Source of the DNA: Hamadaea tsunoensis DSM 44101
Lineage (GTDB): Bacteria > Actinomycetota > Actinomycetes > Mycobacteriales > Micromonosporaceae
DNA: 64,000 nucleotides
Direction: 5' to 3'
Assembly (NCBI RefSeq): GCF_000428945.1
Contig: NZ_AUAX01000003.1
Coordinates: forward strand, 372,001-436,000
A model generated the notes under the pieces. The model had not been told where the DNA came from. It saw only the letters and a program-made list of their open reading frames with translations, and ran no database searches. Position 1 is the first letter of the stretch. The number at the start of each line of letters is the position of its first letter. Below, one piece after another: positions 55,031-63,712 of the stretch. The translations under genes were made by a program, and so were the position numbers.

Positions 55031-55047
55031 CGGGGCGACCCGCCCCG
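55031..55047. other. Small GC-rich hairpin upstream of the conjugation-like operon
   Basis: CGGGGCG-ACC-CGCCCCG, a perfect 7-bp stem with a 3-nt loop, in the 253-bp gap between folP and the pilin-like gene. It could be an operator or attenuator, or chance; no other structure stands out in this gap beyond a weak TTGAAC (55060-55065). Confidence 0.35.
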
Positions 55048-55222
55048 TACGCTCTGCTATTGAACCTCGCGCTGAGGTGCAAAAATGTACGAAACAGACA
55101 GTGACGAGCTCATAAGAACGCGAGACACGACATCGACGCCGCACACAGCGTCCGCGATGAAGTGACCGCGGACTGAAAAGCTGGTGCAGGTGCCGGGCAC
55201 TCGCATCGGGGAGGGACGCAAC

Positions 55223-55528
55223 ATGATCGCCACAGGGCTCGCCCACGTGGCGTGGCAACACGCCAGCGCTCTGGTGGAACTCGCGCCAACACCGTCCCCC
55301 GGCACCAACGGTGTCAACACCGACAAGGTCCTGGGGTTCTTCGTCAAGAACATCGTCCCGATCCTGCTGGCCGCGCTGGGCGTCATCTTCATCGGCCGCG
55401 CCGGCAAGGGCGAGATGTCCAAGGTCATGACGAGTTCGGCGATCGCGATCGTCGGCCTCGCCTTCATCGCCGGCGCAGGCGCCTTCTTCTTCTTCGGTGA
55501 GTACCTCGTCAACCTCATCTTCGGGTGA
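55223..55528 (+). CDS. Small two-helix membrane protein, VirB2/pilin-like
   Basis: A 101-aa protein with an N-terminal hydrophilic part and two long helices (about 35-57 and 65-95), IVPILLAALGVIFIGRAGKG between them. Size, two helices and being first in a set with a VirB4-type ATPase match VirB2/TrbC-like pilin subunits; sequence similarity is too low to be sure. The ATG at 55223 follows GGGGAGGG. First gene of the operon, 9 bp before the next. Confidence 0.65.
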   Translation: MIATGLAHVAWQHASALVELAPTPSPGTNGVNTDKVLGFFVKNIVPILLAALGVIFIGRAGKGEMSKVMTSSAIAIVGLAFIAGAGAFFFFGEYLVNLIFG

Positions 55529-55537
55529 CCGGCCGCG

Positions 55538-55900
55538 ATGAGGCTGCGTACCGACGATGACATCTACCGGGCCCGCCTGGTCTACCTCGGGCCGCCCGGC
55601 TACACCCTCCCGGTGCAGCTGCCCTATGCGCAGTACGGCCTGTTCATCGTCCTGGTCCCGCTCTACATGGGACTGCACTTCCTGTTCGCGCAGTCGATCG
55701 ACCCGTTCCCGGCGTGGGAGATCGCGCTGGCCATGGTCACGACGTCCTACATCTTCCGGCACGTCGACCCCGACCGCCCGGCCCGACTGGTCATCCGGAC
55801 CGCGCTGACCGACTGGCGGCGGTCCCGTGAGGCCGACCGGGAGCTGGTCGAGCCGCGGATCGTCGCACGCCGGATCGTCATGCGGAGGTCGATCACGTGA
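55538..55900 (+). CDS. VirB3/TcpE-like small membrane protein
   Basis: A 120-aa protein: hydrophilic start, two close hydrophobic helices (about 27-50 and 53-75), then HVDPDRPARLVIRTALTDWRR and a basic tail. In conjugation operons a two-helix VirB3/TcpE/PrgI protein sits just before the VirB4 ATPase, as here. The stop overlaps the VirB4 start by 4 nt (GTGA). Confidence 0.65.
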   Translation: MRLRTDDDIYRARLVYLGPPGYTLPVQLPYAQYGLFIVLVPLYMGLHFLFAQSIDPFPAWEIALAMVTTSYIFRHVDPDRPARLVIRTALTDWRRSREADRELVEPRIVARRIVMRRSIT

Positions 55901-58900
55901 CCACCGACGAACTCAACGACACCGTCCTGTCCGGCGAGGTGGTCGAGCCCGGCGGACCCGGCGGGGAGACCGATCCCGCCGAGGTCGAGTCGCCGTTCCT
56001 CAACCTCTTCGACCCGGACGCGCCGAGCCCCGGCTCGGTCTCGGTGCTGCGCCGCGGCGAGGTGCCGCCCGGCCGGCCGCCCGCGCGTACCGGCGTACCG
56101 GCGCAGACTCCGGTCGAGAACGGCCAGCGGCGTACCACCTCGCACCGGGCGCCCGAGGAAGCCCCTCCTGTGGGGAACGCCCCGGAACGGCCGGCCCGGC
56201 GGGACGCCGCGGCACGGTTCGCCGGCGGCCCCGAAGGGGCAGGCCGTGGCCCGGCCGGAGCTCCGCCGGCAGCGCCGTCCACGCGGGAGGGTTCGACCGG
56301 TCGCGGTGCGGCCCCCGAGGCCACGCCCCGACGCGATCCGGGCCGGGAGGCACCGCGCGCCCTGCAGGGCCGCCAGCCGGACAGCCGCCAGCCCGACAAC
56401 CGCCAGCCGGCCGGGCGGGAGAGCGCCGGTCGCGAACTCGCTCAGCGGGAACCGGACCGCGGGCAGCGTACGCGTCCGGCGCATGCGACCCCGCCGGCCA
56501 AGGCCGAGCCCCGCCAGCAGCGGCCCGCACGCGCCCTGCCGGCGGCCAAGTCCGCGCCGCTGCCGAAGCCGCCGAAGGCCGCCAAGGACCGCGGCCCGGC
56601 GATCGAGCTGGCCCTGACCGAGATCGCGGGCCACCTGACGTTCACCCCGCACGCCGTCACCGCCTGGTACTGGGTGCCCGAGGTCCGCTGGGCGTTCCGC
56701 CCCGACCCCGAGCGCGAAGCGCTGATCGACGCCATCGCCGAGCAGTACGCCGGCCTCGCCGGATTCCGGCTGCACGTCCGGCGTACGAGCCGGCCGTTCC
56801 CGGCGGCCGAGTGGGCGCGCACGATCGACCATCTGACCACCCGGCCGCTGCCCAACGTCCAGGGCTCGACGTCCTGGTCGGATCACCTGGTCGCGGCGCA
56901 GCAGCACCTGGTCGGCTCCAATCACGCAGAAGGCCGGACATATCTGGGCGTCACCTTCGCCCGCCGCAGCCTGGGCGACGCCTTCTCCAGCCGCCTGTTG
57001 CGCGCCTTCGGCAAGGGCAGCACCCTGTCCGAACGCTCCAAGCTGGAGCGCAGCGTCGAGCAGTTCGACGAGGTGCTGGGCGCGTTCGGCATGCGCGGCC
57101 GCCGGGCCAGCGCCGAGGAGCTCGAATGGCTGCTCTACCGGTCGGTGGCGCTAGGCATGGACCCGCCGGCGCACGCCAGCTCGGTCGGACACGGCCACTG
57201 GGAGGCCGGCGACCTGCTGGCGCTGACCGAGCAGATCGAGCGCTACCGTGCCCCCTACGGCTCGAGCGTCAAGCTCGTCAACCGGCTCACCGGCGAGGAG
57301 AAGCACGTCGCCGTGCTGACCGTCGGCCGCATGGAGCCGCTGGACATCCCCGAGCGGCACGAGCCGTGGCTGCACTTCCACGAGCGGCTGCCGTTCCCCA
57401 TGGAGCTGTCCAGCCGGATCGACATCCTCGGGCAGTCGGACAGCTTCCGCAACCTCGAGCAGCGCCTGCGCATGATCCGCTCGCAGCAGCTGGACTACCT
57501 CGAGCACGGCATGGACGCGCCCCCCGAACTCGAACGCCTCGCCAAGCGGGCGCTCGTGATCGGCGATGAGATGACCACGGGCCTTCCGGTCGACTCCGCC
57601 CGCGCCCACGGCTGGCACCGGATCGCGGTCGCCGGCAGCTCGCGGGACGAGTGCCTGGAACGCGTACGCAAGGTCGTTCAGCTCTACAGCCGCGAGATGC
57701 GCATCTCCCTGCAGCACCCCAAGCAGCAGGACCAACTCGTCCGCGAGTTCATCCCGGGCGAGCCGATCGCGAACTCCGGCTACCTGCGCCGCATGCCGGT
57801 CAAGCTGCTCGCCGCCGCGCTACCGCAGGCGGCGTCCACCGTCGGCGACAACCGCGGCGACCTGATCGGGCGTACCGCGGGCACGTCCCGCCGGCCGGTC
57901 TTCCTCGACCTGCACTTCCCCATGGAGGTACGCGAGCGCTCCGGTCTCGGCGTGTTCGTCGCGGAACCCGGTGGCGGCAAGTCCACCCTCCTCGGCGCGC
58001 TCGGCTACCTGGCCGCCCGGCGCGGCGTACGCGTGACCCTGCTCGACCCGAGCGGCCCGCTCGCCCGCCTCACGTCGATGCCGGAACTGCGGCCGTTCTC
58101 CCGGGTCATCAACCTGACCGGATCGGAACAGGGCACCCTGGCCCCGTACGCGCTCATCCCGACCCCGTCACGCGACGAGTTCCCCGACACCGCCGAGGGC
58201 GTACGCGAATACGACATCGCCGTGTCCAACGCCCGGGCCGAGCGCCGCATGCTCGTCCAGGACATCGCGTCGATGCTCGTCCCGCCCCAGGTCGCCAAGG
58301 AAGCCTCGACGGCGACCCTGCTGCGGCACGCGGTGCGGACGATCCCCGCCGAGGAGACGTCCACCCTGGACGACGTCGTCGAATGCCTGCGCGGGCTCAG
58401 CGAGTCCGAGGGCCGTGAGCTCGCCAACCTCCTGCTCGACACGGCCGAGATGCCGCTGGCGCTGCTGTTCTTCGGCGCTCCGCCGCCCGGCCTGCTCGGC
58501 TCGGACGCGGCCCTGACGGTGATCACGATGGCCGGCCTCCGGCTGCCCGACCTCAAGATCGAACGCGAGTACTGGTCGGCCGAGGAGGCGCTGGCGCTGC
58601 CCATGCTGCACACCGCGCACCGGCTCGCCGTACGCCGCTGCTACTCCGGCGACATGCACCAGCGCAAACTCGTCGGCCTCGACGAGGCGCACTTCATGGA
58701 AGGCTGGCGGTCCGGCCGGTCGTTCCTCGTCCGCCTCGCCCGCGACTCCCGCAAATGGAACCTCGCGGCCCTGGTCGCCTCCCAGAACCCCAAGGACATC
58801 CTGGGACTCGACGTACAGAACCTCGTCTCGACCGTCTTCGTCGGCCGCATCGCCGAGGACACCGAAATCGCCTCCGAAGCGCTGCGGCTGCTCCGCGTAC

Positions 58901-59103
58901 CGACCGACGTCGGTTACGAAGCGGTCCTCGCCGGTCTCTCGGCGGCGGACGGTGGATCATCGGCGCGCCTCGGCTACCGCGAATTCGTTGTCCGAGACGT
59001 GGACGGCCGAGTACAGAAGATCCGAGTCGACGTCTCGTATGTCGAAGGGCTGCTCGCGGCCCTCGACACGACGCCGCTCACCGCCCCCGTCCCGGCCGGG
59101 TGA
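55897..59103 (+). CDS. VirB4/TraC-like conjugation ATPase
   Basis: A 1068-aa protein. The first 220 residues are Pro/Arg-rich and disordered; the rest is a VirB4-like domain. Walker A is AEPGGGKST (689-697); Walker B-type GLDEAHFM has Asp929 and Glu930; the following NLAALVASQNPKDIL (sensor-like Gln) is typical of VirB4/TraC/TrwK. These ATPases energise type IV secretion at the membrane. GTG start overlapping the previous gene. The long disordered N-terminus is unusual for VirB4. Confidence 0.85.
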   Translation: MTTDELNDTVLSGEVVEPGGPGGETDPAEVESPFLNLFDPDAPSPGSVSVLRRGEVPPGRPPARTGVPAQTPVENGQRRTTSHRAPEEAPPVGNAPERPARRDAAARFAGGPEGAGRGPAGAPPAAPSTREGSTGRGAAPEATPRRDPGREAPRALQGRQPDSRQPDNRQPAGRESAGRELAQREPDRGQRTRPAHATPPAKAEPRQQRPARALPAAKSAPLPKPPKAAKDRGPAIELALTEIAGHLTFTPHAVTAWYWVPEVRWAFRPDPEREALIDAIAEQYAGLAGFRLHVRRTSRPFPAAEWARTIDHLTTRPLPNVQGSTSWSDHLVAAQQHLVGSNHAEGRTYLGVTFARRSLGDAFSSRLLRAFGKGSTLSERSKLERSVEQFDEVLGAFGMRGRRASAEELEWLLYRSVALGMDPPAHASSVGHGHWEAGDLLALTEQIERYRAPYGSSVKLVNRLTGEEKHVAVLTVGRMEPLDIPERHEPWLHFHERLPFPMELSSRIDILGQSDSFRNLEQRLRMIRSQQLDYLEHGMDAPPELERLAKRALVIGDEMTTGLPVDSARAHGWHRIAVAGSSRDECLERVRKVVQLYSREMRISLQHPKQQDQLVREFIPGEPIANSGYLRRMPVKLLAAALPQAASTVGDNRGDLIGRTAGTSRRPVFLDLHFPMEVRERSGLGVFVAEPGGGKSTLLGALGYLAARRGVRVTLLDPSGPLARLTSMPELRPFSRVINLTGSEQGTLAPYALIPTPSRDEFPDTAEGVREYDIAVSNARAERRMLVQDIASMLVPPQVAKEASTATLLRHAVRTIPAEETSTLDDVVECLRGLSESEGRELANLLLDTAEMPLALLFFGAPPPGLLGSDAALTVITMAGLRLPDLKIEREYWSAEEALALPMLHTAHRLAVRRCYSGDMHQRKLVGLDEAHFMEGWRSGRSFLVRLARDSRKWNLAALVASQNPKDILGLDVQNLVSTVFVGRIAEDTEIASEALRLLRVPTDVGYEAVLAGLSAADGGSSARLGYREFVVRDVDGRVQKIRVDVSYVEGLLAALDTTPLTAPVPAG

Positions 59104-60950
59104 CGGCCGTGAACCGGCTCGTCAGCGGCGCGCTGGCCACCCTCGTCCTCGCCCTCGGTACGCTTTTCGCCGGCCCGGTCACGCCAGCCACGGCCCAGCC
59201 GCCGGCAGTGGCGGCGCCGGGAGATCCGGCGTGCTCGCTGGAGGAGTGGCAGAAGTACCCGCTCCAGACGTGCATCGACCGGCTGCAGGACGTGGCGTCG
59301 GCCCGAGTGCAGTGCCTGGAGGCGCCGACACCGGAAGCGCCGGACAACGGGATGGCAGGCTGGTTCATCTCCAAGCCCACCTGGGATCAGCGCGGTATCG
59401 GTCGAGATCTTTACAGCCGCTACGGCTATGCGGGCTACGACTACACGACCTATGACATCGGCTGTGCGCAGACCGTCATGCATCCCGACTACAAGTTCGA
59501 GAACACCGTCGCAAATGGCGAATTCATGCTGGCCGGAGGCATCATCGGTGGTTCCAACGCGCTGCGCGAGCGTGCATGGGACCCCGGCCAGATGTGGGGT
59601 TGGGCGGATCCGCTGGTCGAGAACGCCACTCAGGCGATCTACAGCAAGGTCTTCTCGGTCTTCGGCGTCCTCACCCTGGCCGTCGTTGGGCTCTACCTGA
59701 TCTGGCGCTCGCGAAACGCGCAGCTCTCGGGCGCTATGACCACCGCAGGCTGGGCGCTGTTCGTCATGGTGGCGGTAACAGCGATCGCCGCCTGGCCGAT
59801 CCGCTCGGCGCACGTCGCGGACACCGCCCTGACGAGCACGCTTGGCGTAGTCCATGACGCCGTTGGCCCCAGCTCTGCCAAGATTCCGCCGGATTGTGCA
59901 TCGTTGGATACGGTGGACTGCCGTGACAACCGGCCGCCTGCGGTCCGCTCCAGTGATACCGCGGTGAGGACGCTTCTCTACCGGAACTGGCTTCGCGGCC
60001 TCCTTGGCTCCGCCGACTCCGAGACCGCCGAAAAATACGGCCCTGCGCTGTACGACTCCAAGTCACTGACGTGGGGGGACGTTCAGGCAATCCAGCAAGA
60101 GCCCGACCCCATCAAACGAGCGCAGGATCGCGATACGCTCCTGCGCAAGAAGCAGCAGAACTGGATGAAGGTCGCCGAGCAGATCCGCACCGAGGACCCC
60201 GACGCCTACCAGTACCTGCAGGGCACCAAGGGCATGGAGCGCATCGGCGCAGGCTTCGTCGCCATCCTCTCCGCGATTTCCTTCGCCCTCTTCGACATCG
60301 TCGCCTCCGTCCTGGTCCTGCTCGGATTTCTGATCTTCCGCTGGGCCGTGATCGCCGCCCCAGCCCTCGGTACCGTCGGGCTGCTCCGGCCGGCCAGTGC
60401 TGGCCTGCGTCGCCTCGCCGGCGCCGTCCTGGCCGCCGTCTTCAACATCGCTATCTTCGGCACCGGCGCCGCCGTCTACCTGTCCGCGGTGGACCTCATC
60501 ATGAGTACGCCCAGCCTGCCCGGCTGGCTTCAGGTGACGTTGATGCTGCTCTGCGGTGTGGTCGCGTGGATTCTGCTGCGCCCGTACCGCCGGATCACGC
60601 AGTTGGGCGGCAACACCCCGGCGAACGGCTGGGCCCGGGCGCTCGTACGCCCAGCCGCGGCCACCGCGGCGGCTACGGTCGCGGGTGGAGCGGCGGCTGG
60701 TGCGGCCGCTGCGATCGCAGGGCGGCCGGAGACTCGACCGGACGCGCCGAACGAGGCCAAGCCGGCACCGACGGAGACGCTCCAGCGGGAACTCGTGCGC
60801 AGCGAGGCTCTTCCGGAGCAGCGCCGCTGGGTCACGCCGGGGTTGCCAGAGGCCGCGCCCTCGCAGGCGATCTACCGCCCGGAGCCCGTACGCGAGTCCG
60901 CGCCCGAGCCGTCCAGCAGTCAACCGGTCGTGAGGGCCGAGGCGAGGTAG
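59100..60950 (+). CDS. VirB6/TrbL-like polytopic membrane protein
   Basis: A 616-aa protein with a signal peptide (1-30, ending TPATAQ), a Cys-containing extracellular region (CSLEEWQKYPLQTC), and about six helices grouped at 185-245 and 385-510, then an Ala/Pro-rich cytosolic tail. Topology and position after VirB4 match VirB6/TrbL; similarity is structural, not strong. The GTG at 59100 overlaps the previous stop (GTGA); GTG 59109 is an alternative. Confidence 0.65.
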   Translation: MTAVNRLVSGALATLVLALGTLFAGPVTPATAQPPAVAAPGDPACSLEEWQKYPLQTCIDRLQDVASARVQCLEAPTPEAPDNGMAGWFISKPTWDQRGIGRDLYSRYGYAGYDYTTYDIGCAQTVMHPDYKFENTVANGEFMLAGGIIGGSNALRERAWDPGQMWGWADPLVENATQAIYSKVFSVFGVLTLAVVGLYLIWRSRNAQLSGAMTTAGWALFVMVAVTAIAAWPIRSAHVADTALTSTLGVVHDAVGPSSAKIPPDCASLDTVDCRDNRPPAVRSSDTAVRTLLYRNWLRGLLGSADSETAEKYGPALYDSKSLTWGDVQAIQQEPDPIKRAQDRDTLLRKKQQNWMKVAEQIRTEDPDAYQYLQGTKGMERIGAGFVAILSAISFALFDIVASVLVLLGFLIFRWAVIAAPALGTVGLLRPASAGLRRLAGAVLAAVFNIAIFGTGAAVYLSAVDLIMSTPSLPGWLQVTLMLLCGVVAWILLRPYRRITQLGGNTPANGWARALVRPAAATAAATVAGGAAAGAAAAIAGRPETRPDAPNEAKPAPTETLQRELVRSEALPEQRRWVTPGLPEAAPSQAIYRPEPVRESAPEPSSSQPVVRAEAR

Positions 60951-61490
60951 ATGCGCGCCACGCTCGTCGGGCTCCTGCGATCCCGGGTCGGGGTCGCGCT
61001 CATCCTCGCGGCGATCGTGCTCGGCGCGGTCGGTATCGCCCGGGTCTTCGGTGACAACCGGGCGACCGGTCCGTCCACGGGCAGCTACACCGCGCCTTCC
61101 GCAGATCCGCTGTTCCCGGCCTCCACCGCGCCCGATGACGGAGTCGTCTCCGCCATACCCACGGTGTCGCCGAGCGTCGCGTCGGGAGCAGCCACGCCGG
61201 CTCAGGTCGCGAGCGCGTTCGCCGCCAGCTGGCTGCAGCGTACGCGTACCGCCAAGGCCTGGCTCGACGCGCTCCGACCGCATGCTACCCAGCAGTTGGT
61301 GGACCAGTTGCAGGGCGTGGATCCCGAAGACGTGCCGGACACCCGGATCACGGGCACGGTCGCGCTGGTGACCTACTCGGAATCGGCCGTGCAGGCGGTG
61401 ATCCCGCTGGACAGCGGCCGCCTGGTCCTGCGCATGGTCGGTCCCAACGGGCACTGGTTCGTGGACGGTGTCGACTGGGAGCGGGCATGA
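60951..61490 (+). CDS. Single-pass protein with NTF2-like domain, VirB8/TcpC-like
   Basis: A 179-aa protein: transmembrane helix about 11-33, Ser/Thr/Pro-rich linker, then an alpha/beta domain (about 75-179: ASAFAASWLQRTRTAKAWLD in part; ITGTVALVTYSESAVQAVIPL in part) with the fold expected of VirB8/TcpC. Begins directly after the previous stop and overlaps the next gene by 4 nt. The role as a channel component is inferred. Confidence 0.65.
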   Translation: MRATLVGLLRSRVGVALILAAIVLGAVGIARVFGDNRATGPSTGSYTAPSADPLFPASTAPDDGVVSAIPTVSPSVASGAATPAQVASAFAASWLQRTRTAKAWLDALRPHATQQLVDQLQGVDPEDVPDTRITGTVALVTYSESAVQAVIPLDSGRLVLRMVGPNGHWFVDGVDWERA

Positions 61491-62626
61491 GCGACGACGC
61501 CGGTCTCTTCGCCGAGGAGCAGCTACGCGACCCTCGCCGGCGGCGCCCACGCCCCGCCCTCTGGATCGCGCTGACCGCCACCCTGGTCCTGCTCTGTTGC
61601 GGCGGCGGGCTGAGCGCGTTCACCCTGGACCAGCTGTCGGGTGGATCGGACGTCACCAATCAGGCCTTCACCTGCGGCAAGAAGGGTGTCCTCGACCCTG
61701 GCAAACAGATGCCCCGGATCGGCCCCTACGGCGAGGACCAGGTACGCAACGCCGCGATCATCATCAAGACCGGCCACGACCTGAAGATCCCGCCACGAGG
61801 CTGGATCATCGCCGTCGCGACCGCGATGCAGGAGAGCAACCTCATCAACCACGGCTTCCTCGGCGCCCGGAACGACCACGACTCACTGGGCCTCTTCCAG
61901 CAGCGACCCAGTCAGGGTTGGGGCACCCCTGAGCAGGTCATGGACCCGGTCTACGCCTCGAAGAAGTTCTACGAGAAGCTCATCAAGATCCCGGGCTGGG
62001 CGACCCTCCCGCTCACCGTCGCGGCCCAGACCGTGCAGCGCTCCGCCTATCCCGACGCGTACGCGAAACACGAGCCGCTCGCCACGACGATCGTGAACAC
62101 GCTGGCGGACGGGGCAGGTCTGGCCGTCGCCGCTGCTTCGGAGTTGCAGTGCGCCACCGCCGGCGAGATCGCGGCCTCGGGCTGGACGGTTCCGGTCAAG
62201 GCGGACATCGTCTCCGGCTGGCGTACGTCCGACCGCCCCACCCACAACGGAGTCGACCTCGGAGCCTCCCGATACACCCGCATTCACGCCGCCGCCGCCG
62301 GTGTGGTGATCGTCAGCAAGTGCGACATCGGCAACTGCGACCATGACGGCTCGCCGAGTACCCCCGGTTGCGGCTGGTTCGTGGACATCCTGCACGCTGA
62401 CAACGTGATCACCCGCTACTGCCACATGGTGCAGCGCCCGTTCGTCTCCGTGGGCGATCGCGTCACGGTCGGGCAGGTCATCGGCCTCGTCGGCACCTCG
62501 GGGCACTCGTCCGGCCCGCACCTGCATTTCGAGACGCACCTCAACGGTGACCGGTCGTTCGACGGCGCGGTCAATCCCGTCCCGTTCATGGCCGCCCGTG
62601 GAGTCCCGCTCGGGGCGGCACCGTGA
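61487..62626 (+). CDS. Membrane-anchored cell-wall hydrolase: lysozyme-like plus M23 peptidase
   Basis: A 379-aa protein: cytosolic Arg-rich start, transmembrane helix 22-44, a lysozyme-like domain (about 80-200; likely Glu116 in AMQESNLI, then DSLGLFQQRPSQGWG), and a LytM/M23 zinc peptidase (about 235-375; His253 and Asp257 in HNGVDLG, His345 and His347 in GPHLHFE). Four extra cysteines (279, 284, 295, 312) may form disulfides. Such two-domain hydrolases open the wall for type IV channels in Gram-positive conjugation. Intact catalytic residues in the M23 part. Confidence 0.88.
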   Translation: MSDDAGLFAEEQLRDPRRRRPRPALWIALTATLVLLCCGGGLSAFTLDQLSGGSDVTNQAFTCGKKGVLDPGKQMPRIGPYGEDQVRNAAIIIKTGHDLKIPPRGWIIAVATAMQESNLINHGFLGARNDHDSLGLFQQRPSQGWGTPEQVMDPVYASKKFYEKLIKIPGWATLPLTVAAQTVQRSAYPDAYAKHEPLATTIVNTLADGAGLAVAAASELQCATAGEIAASGWTVPVKADIVSGWRTSDRPTHNGVDLGASRYTRIHAAAAGVVIVSKCDIGNCDHDGSPSTPGCGWFVDILHADNVITRYCHMVQRPFVSVGDRVTVGQVIGLVGTSGHSSGPHLHFETHLNGDRSFDGAVNPVPFMAARGVPLGAAP

Positions 62627-63225
62627 CCGAGTTCGACTTCCACCGCTGGGCCAACGAGTTCCGCCGCGCCCCCGCTCCGATCATTCCTCTACCGGCGCTT
62701 CATGTCGCCGCCGCCGACCCCACCGCCCTCCGCGGCAAACGGGTCGTCGTGGGCCTGCCCGGTCACGGCTGGCGTACAGACCTTCGCGCTGACTCCCTGA
62801 TCCGCCAGGACGCTCGCAGCCTGGTCCCGGTCCTGCCGGAGGCGGACTGGTACCGCGCGGAGCAGGACCGCGTCGAGGTCTTCGCTCCCCTGATCCCCGC
62901 CGAGCGAGTCTGGGTGGAGACCCTGGGTGAGGACATCGCCGAACCCGATCCGGCCGACGCTGTCAGCATGGACAGGCCGCCCGTACGCCCCGCCGTCCAC
63001 GCCGAGGGCGTACCGTTCCTCACCGGCCGCCGCCTCGCCGTGATGACCGAGCGCGCCGACGACTACGTCGCGGAGCGCGATGTCCGGGCCGTCACCGAAG
63101 CACATCGTGGTCTCTCCGCCCCCCAGGTACGCATCGCCACCGAAGGCGACTGGTACCGCTGGGCGTCCACCGGCCTGGTGCCGCCGACGAGAATCGTGCC
63201 GCTCAGCTTGGTGTGGTTGGAGTAA
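62623..63225 (+). CDS. Unknown 200-aa protein, last gene of the conjugation-like operon
   Basis: A soluble-looking 200-aa protein (MTEFDFHRWANEFRRAPAP; later WYRAEQDRVEVFAPLIPAERVWVE in part; two copies of a DWYR phrase: ADWYRAEQ and GDWYRWAS). It starts at a GTG overlapping the previous stop, so it belongs to the operon. No family recognised. Its end overlaps the convergent gene by 23 bp. Confidence 0.7.
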   Translation: MTEFDFHRWANEFRRAPAPIIPLPALHVAAADPTALRGKRVVVGLPGHGWRTDLRADSLIRQDARSLVPVLPEADWYRAEQDRVEVFAPLIPAERVWVETLGEDIAEPDPADAVSMDRPPVRPAVHAEGVPFLTGRRLAVMTERADDYVAERDVRAVTEAHRGLSAPQVRIATEGDWYRWASTGLVPPTRIVPLSLVWLE

Positions 63226-63712
63226 TCGACACCGAGGGCGACGGAGAAGGATCCGGCAACCGGGAAGCCCCACACACCCGCCAGCCGTCCTGATCTACCA
63301 AAGTAAAGCGCCACTGCATGATGCGCGTACGTACGGTGGTGCCCTGCCCTTGGTTCACCTGCAACTCAACATCAACATATTTACCACCGTCGACCTCGGT
63401 AGATCGGCTAATCACCAGCTGCGTTGCGTAGCCATTGGCCTGTTCGCTTGCTATAAGATCGCTCTCCAACGACTGAACTTCCCCTAGCTGGGGGTTCTTA
63501 CACGAGAAGAGCGCGGCGCGATCGTTGTCTCGCGACACCAAAGCGGCATCTATGTATTGTCGAACAACAACCTTGGCGATCGTTCTATCGATTTTAGTCT
63601 TCTGGTCATATGACCGGAGGGCCAGCCCGGTGCCCACCACGCCCCCCAGCACGACGATGCCTAGCACCGTCAGGACGACTCGCTTAACCCTCGATCTGAA
63701 CACATGGAACAT
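63203..63712 (-). CDS. Single-pass protein with NTF2-like domain, lower GC
   Basis: A protein of about 169 aa: basic start (MFHVFRSRVKRVV), transmembrane helix about 10-30, then an alpha/beta domain with AKVVVRQYIDAALVSRDND and MQWRFTLVDQDGWRVCG, and a Ser/Pro/Thr tail. It resembles VirB8/TcpC or Mce-associated proteins in plan. Third-position GC is much lower than upstream, which suggests different ancestry. The start is uncertain; the frame is open to 63919 and no ribosome site is clear. Confidence 0.6.
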   Translation of the reverse strand: MFHVFRSRVKRVVLTVLGIVVLGGVVGTGLALRSYDQKTKIDRTIAKVVVRQYIDAALVSRDNDRAALFSCKNPQLGEVQSLESDLIASEQANGYATQLVISRSTEVDGGKYVDVELQVNQGQGTTVRTRIMQWRFTLVDQDGWRVCGASRLPDPSPSPSVSITPTTPS

